The notes under the pieces were generated by a model. The model was not told the origin of the DNA. It ran no database searches and saw only the letters and a list, made by a program, of their open reading frames with translations. Below are positions 28,117 through 36,152 of a DNA stretch of 64,000 bases, piece by piece. The translations under genes were made by a program, and so were the position numbers. Source of the stretch: Verrucomicrobiales bacterium (lineage in GTDB: Bacteria > Verrucomicrobiota > Verrucomicrobiia > Limisphaerales > JAYPXF01); contig PBAL01000014.1 of NCBI GenBank assembly GCA_002715965.1, forward strand, positions 78,518 to 142,517. The letters are read 5' to 3'. How positions within the stretch are numbered: position 1 is the stretch's first letter; each line of letters begins with the position of its first letter.

Positions 28117-28898
28117 TTCAGTTCCACCGGCAGGTTCACCAAGGACGGAACGGTTTCATCGCGGAACACGCGGATCGCCCGCGTGACATCGCGTGCAATC
28201 TTATTGTTCGGCATCCAAACCCAACCATCCGGACCGGGGCGCCCGACACCGGCAAGCCGACCGCTCTTGCTAACGTAAAAAGCCTGGGCCAAGCCAAGAT
28301 ACAAAACCTGCACGCGCACCTGCGTCCCATTCAGCACATGCATTTCGGGAGTGACGGTAAACTCCGCATTGAAGGTCTCGATCTCATTGAAAACTGTCAG
28401 CAGGTTTTGAAGGCGTTGCGAAACAGGGATCTGCGATTCGCTCCCCGCCTTGGGAAACTTCCGCATCAGCGGCTCCACCGTTTCACCGAGCACGGGAGGG
28501 AACATGCGGGCCAATCCAGCAATCTTGGTCTCTACCCCGCCAATACGCTTGGCCGCGTAGTCGAGCAATTCGTTGCGGCTCTTGAGATTGGCATCGAGTT
28601 CCTCGCGCTTGCTCTTGTTTCCGGCAGCAGCGTCACGAGCCTTCTTGATCTGTCCGTCAAGCACGCCAATCTCTTTGTTCAACAGCTCGGCGGTCAGTTC
28701 CAGGGACTGCTTCTGATCGGACCACTCGCGGATCGTTTTGTTGACCGCCTTGCGCGTCTGCATCCACTGGATCGTGGTCTGCCGCGCGGCTTCGAAGCGG
28801 TCGATCTTGTTCGCTTCGGCCGCATGTGCTCTGAGCGCCAATCCTGTCAGCAGGAGACAGATGAGCAACAGTGGTCGAATGTGCGACTGTGGTAGCAT
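28113..28898 (-). CDS. DUF3450 family periplasmic coiled-coil protein
   Basis: A 261-residue secreted protein: signal peptide (LLLICLLLTGLALRAHA), a long helical coiled coil at about 35-130, and a globular C-terminal half (FTVTPEMHVLNGTQVRVQVL and LGLAQAFYVSKSGRLAG). DUF3450 is the standard first gene of TonB2/TtpC operons. Here it also leads the operon, with 78 bases separating it from the next gene on the same strand, so the TonB operon is probably transcribed from its own promoter just upstream. Confidence 0.82.
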   Translation of the reverse strand: MLPQSHIRPLLLICLLLTGLALRAHAAEANKIDRFEAARQTTIQWMQTRKAVNKTIREWSDQKQSLELTAELLNKEIGVLDGQIKKARDAAAGNKSKREELDANLKSRNELLDYAAKRIGGVETKIAGLARMFPPVLGETVEPLMRKFPKAGSESQIPVSQRLQNLLTVFNEIETFNAEFTVTPEMHVLNGTQVRVQVLYLGLAQAFYVSKSGRLAGVGRPGPDGWVWMPNNKIARDVTRAIRVFRDETVPSLVNLPVELK

Positions 28899-28976
28899 GC
28901 GAAAACGGGGATTAACTCAACTTTCGTGGCGTTTGTTCAACACCGAATTTAGACGGTCAAGATCGGGGGAAATCGG

Positions 28977-29753
28977 TCAGTTGAGTGCTTTTCGGCTGTA
29001 GATCAGATTGGCTACGACGATGAATACAGCCGAGTAAAACACCGCATATGCGATGGCAATCAGGATCGCGGTGAACGGAATGGCCGGCCAATTGTGGATG
29101 ATCAAGAGCCGGGTATCGTACCACTCCAAGTGAGGAACCACATAGTAGATTCCGTAAAACAAGGACCGGGCCGGCTCGTCCATTTTCAGCGCAATCTTGT
29201 TCAAATGCTGCGCGAGAAACAACAGCCCCCCGGTCGTGATGAGGGCGATGACAGCATTGGATGACGGTGCGGTGAAAACAAGGGAGCCCAGCAAAGCGCC
29301 GGAGATCACAATCGCGAGCAACAGCCAGTGAAGGAAGAAGGCCTGCGAACATCCAAGCAAAGAGATTTGTCCTCCCTTCCAGGAGCTCATCGAGAGGAAA
29401 AGTGCGTAAAGAATCAACAACGCCACGCCGTTGGCCAACCAACAACCAAAGAACTTTCCGAGCAGCACCTGGGCACGAGTGATCGGTTTGGCGAGCAGCG
29501 GTTGAATGGTTTTGTTGGAGTGCTCATTTGGCAGCTGGCGAGCGGTCGAGATCACCGCCAAAACGAGCGAACCGATCCATACCAAAGCAAGGCAGACTTC
29601 GCGAAGGTAGCGAACGATTTGATCGTCATTGAAGAAGTTGGCGGAAGCAGCGAGTGCAGTAAGCACGGCTGCCAACAGAACCACAACATAGGCATCCTTG
29701 CGCCGGGACATTTCCAGCAACGCGATTCTTGCGATGGCCCAGATCTTGTTCAT
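28977..29753 (-). CDS. ABC-2 type permease (paralogue of the 34372 gene)
   Basis: A 258-residue inner-membrane protein with six predicted helices. It begins MNKIWAIARIALLEMSRRKD, and RQLPNEHSNKTIQPLLAKP is a family hallmark also present in its paralogue at 34372-35199 as RQLPNGLQKRTLLLLLSKP. Both end with a 'LPHxEWxD...AIAYA' segment. The ATG at 29753 is preferred over the upstream GTG. It is the last gene of the six-gene operon headed by the COG0523 GTPase and has no ATPase of its own, so it presumably pairs with the ATPase at 33632. The transported substrate is unknown; a metal-related role is inferred from context. Confidence 0.8.
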   Translation of the reverse strand: MNKIWAIARIALLEMSRRKDAYVVVLLAAVLTALAASANFFNDDQIVRYLREVCLALVWIGSLVLAVISTARQLPNEHSNKTIQPLLAKPITRAQVLLGKFFGCWLANGVALLILYALFLSMSSWKGGQISLLGCSQAFFLHWLLLAIVISGALLGSLVFTAPSSNAVIALITTGGLLFLAQHLNKIALKMDEPARSLFYGIYYVVPHLEWYDTRLLIIHNWPAIPFTAILIAIAYAVFYSAVFIVVANLIYSRKALN

Positions 29754-29760
29754 GAACGGG

Positions 29761-29973
29761 TCAGTTACATCCACATCCTGACTTGGAACAGCAGGAACTG
29801 GATTCAGTCGCGCCCGAGGTCGACAGATACCCTCCCTGAATCAACCGGCGCACGGGTAGTCCGGTGTCGGGATCGTGGGTCAGCGCGTCGTCTTTCATCG
29901 ACTGCTTGTACTCAAACTGTCGAGGAGCCTCGCTGGCGTCGGTGGGAATGGTCTCGTAGACGTAAACTGGCAT
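29761..29973 (-). CDS. FmdB-like small protein lacking the zinc-ribbon cysteines
   Basis: A 70-residue protein. MPVYVYETI, FEYKQSMKDDALTH and VRRLIQGG match the FmdB/zinc-ribbon regulatory family (usual pattern: MPxYxYxCxxCGxxFE, QSMxDxxLxxCPxC, VRRLIxGG). The four ribbon cysteines are absent (ETIPTDA in place of the first pair, HDPDTG in place of the second). Instead the tail ends SCCSKSGCGCN with five cysteines. A zinc-free variant expressed under zinc limitation, as known for C-minus ribosomal proteins, is one inference. The ATG at 29973 is preferred over an upstream TTG. It lies seven bases before the permease gene. Confidence 0.7.
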   Translation of the reverse strand: MPVYVYETIPTDASEAPRQFEYKQSMKDDALTHDPDTGLPVRRLIQGGYLSTSGATESSSCCSKSGCGCN

Positions 29974-30018
29974 GGGAGGCAATTTGGTACTCGGGGAACG
30001 TCAAACAGAGTTCTGATA

Positions 30019-30492
30019 TTACAGTCGATTTCCCGAACAGCCCACGCTGTCACAGCAATCGGCTGCGGGCACGAGGGTAGGAGTGCTCTGCAATCGAAGA
30101 TTCAAAAAGTGAGTTGCGGCGAGAAGACTGCCGCCAAAGGCCGCACCCAACGCGTGTGGCCAGCTGAGTTCATCCGCACAACAAATGGGAGGAGCGGTTG
30201 CGTGGGCTCCAATCAATGCTGCTGCGCCAGTTCCCAACAGTCCCAACAACCACCATCTGCCGTGTGTGCGGCATCCGCCGACCGTGCAGGCCGTAGCCAG
30301 AAAAATGGATGCAATCACAAATCCTCGCTCGATTTCACGATCAACCAGCCAGGTGCCGGCGAGCAATGGCAAAGCAATAAGCAGCCATGGCATGCACACG
30401 CAATGGACGGCACACAGGGACGACGCGAAAAAACCCAGCCGGTCCAAAATCTGGCTGACAGGGTTTCGGTTTGGCTTGCTGGATTCAGACAT
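30019..30492 (-). CDS. MerC-like membrane protein
   Basis: A 157-residue protein with four predicted TM helices resembling the MerC mercury-transport family. SLCAVHCVCMPWLL in TM1 carries the Cys-His-Cys pattern (Cys27, His30, Cys31, Cys33). Further Cys pairs occur at 104-105 (PPICCADE) and in the C-terminal tail (ADCCDSVGCSG). The long open frame upstream is antisense or shadow sequence; the ATG at 30492 lies two bases after the previous gene. MerC-like proteins in metal-stress operons are thought to move soft divalent metals. No mer regulon genes are nearby, so mercury is unlikely to be the natural substrate. Confidence 0.78.
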   Translation of the reverse strand: MSESSKPNRNPVSQILDRLGFFASSLCAVHCVCMPWLLIALPLLAGTWLVDREIERGFVIASIFLATACTVGGCRTHGRWWLLGLLGTGAAALIGAHATAPPICCADELSWPHALGAAFGGSLLAATHFLNLRLQSTPTLVPAADCCDSVGCSGNRL

Positions 30493-30494
30493 CT

Positions 30495-31640
30495 CTATTT
30501 GTTCGATGGGGTAAAGGCTCTTGGGGCTTGCACATTGGTCGTAGCATCGGCTTGGAGAACCTTGATGGCCGGCTGGTTTGTGGTCTCCCGAGTCACCTCG
30601 AAGCCAAGCAAGGCTCTGGCGATCCGATCGTGAACCCGGGCGCTGCGTGTCCCCGCGTAGCGACGGACCAGGCGATGGTCGCCATCGAGAAGCACGTGCA
30701 AGGGAAGTTCGCTGCCTTCGAGTTGCGCAGTGGCGAGGCCGTTGGTGTCGAAGACGATCGGATAGTTGTATTCGTTGATAATGACGTGTCGTTCGACGGA
30801 CTTGAAAAGGTTGGCGACCGTGTCTGAACCATGGTCGTGTTCGCAATCTGGTCCGTGGTTGCAATCTGTCTCGCAGCTCGTCTCGCAGTCACCGTGGTCA
30901 TGGCGCACACCGGGAACTGCGTCGACATTCACGCCGACGATCGCCAATTCGGGGGGGGCGATTTTGCGTAGTTTCACCAGGTCAGGGATTTCCTTCGTGC
31001 AGTCCGGCGACCAGGTGGCGAAGAAGTGCAGCAGGACGGGACGGCCGACATACTGAGTCAGGGTGTAGGGTTGCTTCTTGAAATCGCGGAACACCAGGTG
31101 CCCGAAATCGGGCCCCAGGTTTTGATTCAACGTTGGTGCAATCGCAGCAACTTCGATATCCGCATCTGCCTTTTTCAAGATGATGCGGGCAACGTCGTTG
31201 ACCAACGGGTCCGGATCATTCAGAGCCGCTTGCGCGAGCGTCTTCCATTCCGGGTGATCGATCACGCGCAGCAGACTCAAGGCGGTGAGCCGCAGTGTTT
31301 GATCAGGATCGTTGGCTGCCTCAAGAACGTATTTGCCGACGATCGGCACCAAGTCCGGACGAACTCCAAGATTTCGGTTGAGGAAATTGATGATCTCCCA
31401 ACGATGCGGCAGCTTCCCGGTGGCCCAGATCCGGGCCATAAGAATCGCGGGTTCCGGTGTGTCGCTGAGGAGTTTATGCAGCATCGCCGGATCGGGACTG
31501 TCGGACTGCAACACACCTTCGGTAATGGCGAAACGATTCAGCTGCCCGAGCTGACTGAACGCAATGAGTCCGAGCAGGAGAAGAACTGACACCCGAATCT
31601 TGAATGCCTTCGATCGAGGTTTTGCCGGTGCTTCGCTCAT
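30495..31640 (-). CDS. Membrane-anchored HEAT-thioredoxin protein with Cys/His-rich loop
   Basis: A 381-residue protein: one N-terminal TM helix (about 16-32), an alpha-helical HEAT-like region at about 45-165, and a thioredoxin-like domain from about 175. The usual CxxC is reduced to WSPDC (only Cys214), so classical disulfide exchange is doubtful. A loop at about 246-272 after the strand ELAIVGVNVDAVP is packed with metal ligands: five Cys and six His (RHDHGDCETSCETDC and NHGPDCEHDHGSD). The rest of the fold continues with YPIVFDTNGLATAQLEG and LHVLLDGDHRLVRRYAG. A paralogue at 49245-50564 carries a His-rich loop at the same place. It overlaps the TlpA-like gene by four bases. Confidence 0.75.
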   Translation of the reverse strand: MSEAPAKPRSKAFKIRVSVLLLLGLIAFSQLGQLNRFAITEGVLQSDSPDPAMLHKLLSDTPEPAILMARIWATGKLPHRWEIINFLNRNLGVRPDLVPIVGKYVLEAANDPDQTLRLTALSLLRVIDHPEWKTLAQAALNDPDPLVNDVARIILKKADADIEVAAIAPTLNQNLGPDFGHLVFRDFKKQPYTLTQYVGRPVLLHFFATWSPDCTKEIPDLVKLRKIAPPELAIVGVNVDAVPGVRHDHGDCETSCETDCNHGPDCEHDHGSDTVANLFKSVERHVIINEYNYPIVFDTNGLATAQLEGSELPLHVLLDGDHRLVRRYAGTRSARVHDRIARALLGFEVTRETTNQPAIKVLQADATTNVQAPRAFTPSNK

Positions 31641-32242
31641 GGTCTGGGACTTTGCTGCGCCCGGTCTTCGTTGACGCAGGCCTGTAGAATGGCGCGCAGG
31701 CCTTCCACGCTTCGCTCGCCGGTGAATCGTCGAAGCAGCTTCATGTTTGAGTCGAACACCACTTGGGCGGGAACTTGTCGACCTTGAAGGGCGTCCGCAC
31801 ATGCACCGCTTCGGTCATACAGGACCGGGTAATCCACGTGGTGTTTGGTCAAAAACGTTTTGACTTCCTCCAATCGTGATTCGGGTTCGAAGTGGGCATC
31901 GTCGAGTTGAAAATCCGGGAGCAGATCAAGTGACACACCGATGATCTGAACTTCGTTCGACATGGTCTGGCTTGTAGCCGCCAAATCCTGAGCCATGGCC
32001 TGGCATTGGTCGCACCAGGTGGTGAAAAAGTGCAGCATGACCGGACGCCCGTCATACTCGGCAAGCGAGACGTTCTTTCCTTGGGCATTCTTCAACACGA
32101 GATTTCGGTAGTCCGGTGGGCCCGCAGGAAGACCGTTTTTTCCAGTCGAGTACCAGAGGGCTACCGCGACGCAGCAACCAAGCATGCCAATCACGAAAGT
32201 CGCGCCTGAGCGTGATTGGGTGGATTTGGAATCGGTATTCAT
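31637..32242 (-). CDS. TlpA-like membrane-anchored thioredoxin
   Basis: A 201-residue protein with an N-terminal membrane anchor (about 14-31) and a periplasmic thioredoxin domain with redox motif TTWCDQC (Cys77, Cys80). VQIIGVSLDLLP, YPVLYDRSGACADALQG and FDSNMKLLRRFTGERS complete the fold. The cis-Pro region reads GRQVPAQVV. It is shorter than its downstream neighbour but closely similar in its second half, so the two may derive from a duplication in which one copy lost Cys and gained metal ligands. It may keep periplasmic Cys metal sites reduced. Confidence 0.85.
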   Translation of the reverse strand: MNTDSKSTQSRSGATFVIGMLGCCVAVALWYSTGKNGLPAGPPDYRNLVLKNAQGKNVSLAEYDGRPVMLHFFTTWCDQCQAMAQDLAATSQTMSNEVQIIGVSLDLLPDFQLDDAHFEPESRLEEVKTFLTKHHVDYPVLYDRSGACADALQGRQVPAQVVFDSNMKLLRRFTGERSVEGLRAILQACVNEDRAQQSPRP

Positions 32243-32260
32243 CGGCCTCGTGAATTTCTT

Positions 32261-33544
32261 TCAAGTGCCCCAGAAGTGATCGGCGAGACAGCTGTCCAGT
32301 TGTTTGCAAAGTCCCTCTTCGTCCAGGTTGGTTCCGATGAAGACAAGTTCCTGTCGGCGATCGCCGTGGGGTTCTTCCCACTGGGGCTCAATTATTTCCG
32401 GTACATCTGAGCGCCGACATTCTCCGCTCTTAACTCGATCGGCCCACCAATGGCCGAGAACATTCCGCCTCATGATATTTCCAGAAACGGAAAGGAGGTT
32501 CACATCGCGCGGATCTCGATCGACCCAATAAAAACCCTTGGCACGAATGACGCCGGGAAGTGCCTGAGCGAGCAGTTTGTTAAACGCGTCTCCGCGGAAG
32601 GGTAAGCGAGCCCGATAGACAAAGGAGGAGAGACCGTGCCGATTGTAGGCAGCTCCCCGCTGATCGCGTGAGCTGGATGGTCGATCGAGAGAGATGGAAA
32701 GCAAAGGTTTCTCCGGTTCCTTTGTCTCACGCAGATCCGACATCCAACGCGCCCCGCAGATAGTTGATTTGAGTTCGAATCTCACCGGCCCGAAAAGATC
32801 GTCCACGGCAGCCTCGCCTTCGCTGATGAACTTGAGTTCGGCGCGTTCATTCATCGCCCTGACCAGCGTTTGTAATTCTTTACGATCGGTTTCGTTCAAA
32901 CGATCGTCCTTGTTGGCGAGCAACAGGTCCGCGCATTCGATCTGGTGCACCATCAGTTCGAAGACCGGTTCGATGGACACGGATAGATTGGCGTCCACGA
33001 GTTTCTTGGCGTCCTTCATGCGTCGCCACTCCTCGAGAACCAACGGGGAGTTGATAACGGTGACGAGCGAGTGAATACCGATCACCTCGCTCAGCTGGGG
33101 CATGAAAACTCCCGCGCGATCCACCGTGCGGACCAGTCCCTCGGGTTCGCCTGCACCGGAGGCTTCCACAATGATGTGATCGTAGGTGGGACGGCGTTGA
33201 GACAACTCAAGCAAAGCCTGAATCAAATCCTCTTGGATGTTGCAGCAGAAGCAGCCATCCGTGATCTCCATCACCGGTGAATTCGTCTCGGCCGCATTGC
33301 CGCGAATCAGTTCACCATCGATGTTGACTTCGCCGAGGTCATTTACGACGACCGCGATTCTCCGCTCCCCCGCATTCTTGAGCACATGATTCAAGAGAGT
33401 CGTCTTGCCTGCCCCCAGAAAACCGGAAAGAAAGGTCACCGGAACAATCCGGCTGGTCTTGGATTGCGAAATGCGCACGGGAACCGAGGGAACCGCGCTG
33501 GGCGCGGAACCTGATCCTGTGGCACTGTTGCAAACCTTTTGCAT
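32261..33544 (-). CDS. COG0523 (CobW/ZNG1-type) metal GTPase
   Basis: A metallochaperone-type P-loop GTPase of about 427 residues. GFLGAGKTTLLNH is Walker A and DGCFCCNIQEDL carries the CxCC metal-binding motif of the family. IIVEASGAGEPEGLVRT is switch-like and LLLANKDDR is the NKxD guanine motif. The C-terminal CobW_C domain has YRARLPFRGDAFNKLL and WVDRDPRDVNLLSVSG. ATG 33544 would make the first codons overlap an operator copy (33528-33544) and a low-complexity 22-residue leader. GTG 33478, giving MRISQSKTSRIVPVTFL, fits the family start better and would leave the operator in the leader. The neighbouring Fur-type regulator and shared operators favour a zinc role over cobalamin. Confidence 0.9.
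   Translation of the reverse strand: MQKVCNSATGSGSAPSAVPSVPVRISQSKTSRIVPVTFLSGFLGAGKTTLLNHVLKNAGERRIAVVVNDLGEVNIDGELIRGNAAETNSPVMEITDGCFCCNIQEDLIQALLELSQRRPTYDHIIVEASGAGEPEGLVRTVDRAGVFMPQLSEVIGIHSLVTVINSPLVLEEWRRMKDAKKLVDANLSVSIEPVFELMVHQIECADLLLANKDDRLNETDRKELQTLVRAMNERAELKFISEGEAAVDDLFGPVRFELKSTICGARWMSDLRETKEPEKPLLSISLDRPSSSRDQRGAAYNRHGLSSFVYRARLPFRGDAFNKLLAQALPGVIRAKGFYWVDRDPRDVNLLSVSGNIMRRNVLGHWWADRVKSGECRRSDVPEIIEPQWEEPHGDRRQELVFIGTNLDEEGLCKQLDSCLADHFWGT
33528..33544. promoter_or_regulatory. Operator copy 1, TTGCAA-ACCTT-TTGCAT
   Basis: A 17-base direct/inverted element (the half TTGCAA is itself palindromic) with a five-base spacer, lying at or just before the GTPase start. An extra half-site TTGCAA follows at 33545-33550. 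The same arrangement occurs three more times in the island and was not noticed elsewhere in the window on reading. It is the likely Zur/Fur-type binding site. Confidence 0.65.
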
Positions 33545-33576
33545 TTGCAATTGAAGCTAGCGAGCTCTATTTCTTA

Positions 33577-33593
33577 TTGCAACTGATTTGCAA
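33577..33593. promoter_or_regulatory. Operator copy 2, TTGCAA-CTGAT-TTGCAA
   Basis: Sits between the divergent GTPase operon and the ABC operon (start 33632), so one site could control both directions. The flanking TCTTATTGCA is identical to that at operator copy 4, where TCTTAT is a plausible -10 box overlapping the site. Binding would therefore occlude RNA polymerase. Confidence 0.7.
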
Positions 33594-33631
33594 CAAAAGA
33601 TCAGAGAAATTATTATTCAGCCAGACTGCCC

Positions 33632-34375
33632 ATGAACGAGACGGTCATTGAAATTCGAAACTTGCGGATCGAATACGGCCAGCAAACCGCCGTGCAAAAC
33701 CTCAGTCTGAGTGTGCGTCGTGGGGAGGTTTACGGTTTCATCGGGCCAAACGGCGCGGGCAAATCGAGCACGATCCGGGCGCTGCTGGGCTTCAATCGGA
33801 TCGCTGGGGGCGAGATTTCAATTCTGGGCGTGAACGCGCGGGACGAGGCCGCCCGGGCTCGGCTTGGCTACCTTCCCGAAACGCCCACGTACTACGATTT
33901 TCTCACGCCGGTTGAGTTGTTGGACAGCTATGCGCGATTGTTTAGAATGAACGCAGATGATCGAAAATCGCGCATCGCCGATCTCTTGGGGCAAGTCGGA
34001 TTGGTGGAGCATGCGAAGAAGCGGATCGGCAAATTCTCCAAGGGAATGCAGCAGCGTCTGGGTTTGGCGCAGGCGATGTTGAATGATCCGGAGCTGTTGA
34101 TTCTTGATGAACCGGCAAGCGGACTGGATCCGCTTGGGCGACAGGAGATCCGGAAGTTGATCGAATCCATGAAAGAGCGTGGACGCACGGTGTTCTTCTC
34201 GTCGCACGAGTTGAGTGAAATCGAAACGGTGTGCGATCGGGTGGGGATGTTGGTCGGTGGAGAACTCAAGGCGGAAGGCGAGCCCGGGATGCTGAGCGGA
34301 AAGCATGGCGTCAGCCTGGAACGCGTTTTCATCAATCTGGCTCAGGGTTCAGACGCGGAGGTCACCACGCCATGA
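33632..34375 (+). CDS. ABC transporter ATPase (ABC-2 exporter type)
   Basis: A 247-residue nucleotide-binding subunit. Walker A is GPNGAGKSSTIRAL near residue 36, the Q-loop region LPETPTYYDFLTP, the signature FSKGMQQRLGLAQAML, Walker B LLILDEPASGLDPLG, and the H-loop SSHELSEIE. The sequence type is that of NosF-like/CcmA-like ATPases paired with ABC-2 permeases. It overlaps the permease gene at 34372 by four bases and also probably serves the paralogous permease at 28977. Its start lies 38 bases after operator copy 2. Confidence 0.92.
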   Translation: MNETVIEIRNLRIEYGQQTAVQNLSLSVRRGEVYGFIGPNGAGKSSTIRALLGFNRIAGGEISILGVNARDEAARARLGYLPETPTYYDFLTPVELLDSYARLFRMNADDRKSRIADLLGQVGLVEHAKKRIGKFSKGMQQRLGLAQAMLNDPELLILDEPASGLDPLGRQEIRKLIESMKERGRTVFFSSHELSEIETVCDRVGMLVGGELKAEGEPGMLSGKHGVSLERVFINLAQGSDAEVTTP

Positions 34376-35199
34376 ATGCTGACAATCCAGCGAGCACTGC
34401 TGGCTTCGCGCGCGGATGGAGGAACGCCACGACCGTGGCGGGAATTGTTTTTCGTGAAGCGCTGCGCAAGCAGGAGGGAATCGCGGTGATTTTCATCGCA
34501 GGCGTCGTGCTCTGCATGCTCCTGGCGACATCCCTGGGTGGCCGGCCGGAAATGACACGTGTGGTCGCGGAACTATGCCTCGCGATGATTTGGGTAGTCA
34601 CCATTGCCCTGAGTCTCGCTTTGGCGGCACGCCAATTGCCCAACGGCCTGCAGAAGCGAACGCTACTGCTGCTGTTGTCCAAACCAGTTCGTCGATCCGA
34701 GTACCTCTGGGGCCTGGCAGTCGGTTGTGGCGCGGCAAACGCAGGGGCGTTGGCCGTCTGTTATCCAGCGCTGGGCGTTGGCTTGCTCACATCTGGCGGC
34801 AGTAGTTGGCTTGGTCTGGTCCAGGGACTGACACTTCATTGGTGCGCACTCACCCTGTTCTCCTCCCTCGCCTTGTTGCTGTCAGTCTGGCGTCTGCCCA
34901 GCGGAATCAACATCGGCATGTGCCTGTTGATCGGAACGCTCATGTTGTTGGCCTCCCGGCCATTGCACGATGCCTTGGACGCCTTTTCCGGTACGCCTTT
35001 TGAATCCCCACTCGCGAGCATCTATTTTCTGCTCCCCCATTTCGAACTACTGGATGCACGGGAAATCGTGAGCGGCAACCGGGAGATCGCTCCAGTGGGA
35101 ATTCTCATTGCCTCCATCGCCTACGCGCTGTGCGCAAGCGCCGCTTTGCTCAAGCTCGCGGAATGGCGCTTCAACCAACAACTCCCGCCTTCTGAATGA
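34372..35199 (+). CDS. ABC-2 type permease
   Basis: A 275-residue membrane protein with about six TM helices (IAVIFIAGVVLCMLLATSL, LCLAMIWVVTIALSLAL and others) and the loop ARQLPNGLQKRTLLLLLSKP shared with the permease at 28977-29753. It overlaps the ATPase (ATGA) and the following TPR gene (ATGATA), so the three are translationally coupled. The pair of permeases could form a heterodimer with two copies of the single ATPase. NosFY-like systems act in copper-site maturation. A function in moving a sulfur or metal species across the membrane is inference only. Confidence 0.85.
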   Translation: MNADNPASTAGFARGWRNATTVAGIVFREALRKQEGIAVIFIAGVVLCMLLATSLGGRPEMTRVVAELCLAMIWVVTIALSLALAARQLPNGLQKRTLLLLLSKPVRRSEYLWGLAVGCGAANAGALAVCYPALGVGLLTSGGSSWLGLVQGLTLHWCALTLFSSLALLLSVWRLPSGINIGMCLLIGTLMLLASRPLHDALDAFSGTPFESPLASIYFLLPHFELLDAREIVSGNREIAPVGILIASIAYALCASAALLKLAEWRFNQQLPPSE

Positions 35200-36152
35200 T
35201 ACGCCACCCACTATTCCAAGCACTCGCATTGACCTTGGCTGCCTTTGCCTTTTCGACCGCCCTGGTGCCGGACGTCGTGACCGGCGATGGTGATCGATCG
35301 CGGTCGGGAAACATTTTCACACTGGCACTGGGTGAAGGCCGAAAGATCCTGGCTTACGAGTTTTTTGTGAAAGCGGACGCCTACTTTCACAAGGGGTATT
35401 ATCCCTCGTTCTTTGATCAGGCGAATGGTTTCAAGACTCCGCACATGGCTGCTGATGCGGGTGCGGTCGCGGACGAAAATATTGAGCACGAGGAAGAATT
35501 TGAAGGGGAATCCCGCGATCTGATTGAGAAGATCGGACGCCAATTCCGACCATCAGTCCACAGTCATTTGGGCGAATGTACCGCCCCTTGCTGTGATCCG
35601 AACGGGGGCGGCCATGTTGGAGGGGCACATGAGCTGGGCGATGGTGGAGAAGTCCGGGAGATCCTCCCGTGGCTTCGCCTTTCCGCCAGCCTCGACCCCG
35701 CGCGTGAAGAGACCTACACGACCACCGCCTATTGGCTGCGGGCACGCATGGATCGCCCGGACGAGGCGGAGAACTTCCTCCGCGAAGGGCTTCGTCATAA
35801 TCCGCAAAGCTACTCGATCTTGTTCGAGCTTGGTCGGATTGCGGACGAGAACCGCAAGGACCTGGTTCAGGCCCGGCGGCTTTGGGAATTGGCATTACTC
35901 AGATGGCACGATAAGGAGGCGAAGAAGGGTGAACCGGACACCTTTGGACTGGGACAAATCGTGGGGGAACTGGGCGCGTTGGCCGAGCGAGAGAACAAGC
36001 ACGGTGAGGCTGTTCACTACTTTACGATGCTTAAGCGAGTCAGTCCGAAGCCTGACCTGATCCAGAGACGAATCGACGAACTGAAAGCGCAAATGGCTCA
36101 GACGGTCACGCCGGATCCGGAGTCTCCTGACACGGTTCGCAAACCCCGTTGA
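35196..36152 (+). CDS. Secreted TPR protein with Cys/His metal-ligand cluster
   Basis: A 318-residue protein with an N-terminal signal or anchor helix (about 8-26) and the segment LAYEFFVKADAYFHKGYYPS. A ligand-rich loop follows: HSHLGECTAPCC (His122, His124, Cys128, Cys132, Cys133) then GGGHVGGAHEL (His140, His145). TPR-like helices occupy about 155-300 (EETYTTTAYWLRARMDRPDE and YSILFELGRIADENRKD). It is coupled to the ABC-2 permease. Its last 47 bases overlap the 3' end of the oppositely oriented regulator gene. It could bind the metal handled by the exporter; the function is unproven. Confidence 0.8.
   Translation: MIRHPLFQALALTLAAFAFSTALVPDVVTGDGDRSRSGNIFTLALGEGRKILAYEFFVKADAYFHKGYYPSFFDQANGFKTPHMAADAGAVADENIEHEEEFEGESRDLIEKIGRQFRPSVHSHLGECTAPCCDPNGGGHVGGAHELGDGGEVREILPWLRLSASLDPAREETYTTTAYWLRARMDRPDEAENFLREGLRHNPQSYSILFELGRIADENRKDLVQARRLWELALLRWHDKEAKKGEPDTFGLGQIVGELGALAERENKHGEAVHYFTMLKRVSPKPDLIQRRIDELKAQMAQTVTPDPESPDTVRKPR

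Noticed and set aside
30019..30492. Mercury resistance operon
   Set aside because: No merA, merR, merP or merT-like genes are present; MerC similarity alone is not enough.
32261..33544. Cobalamin CobW assignment for the COG0523 GTPase
   Set aside because: No cobalamin synthesis genes are nearby; the Fur/Zur-type regulator and metal-ligand neighbours favour a zinc-type member.
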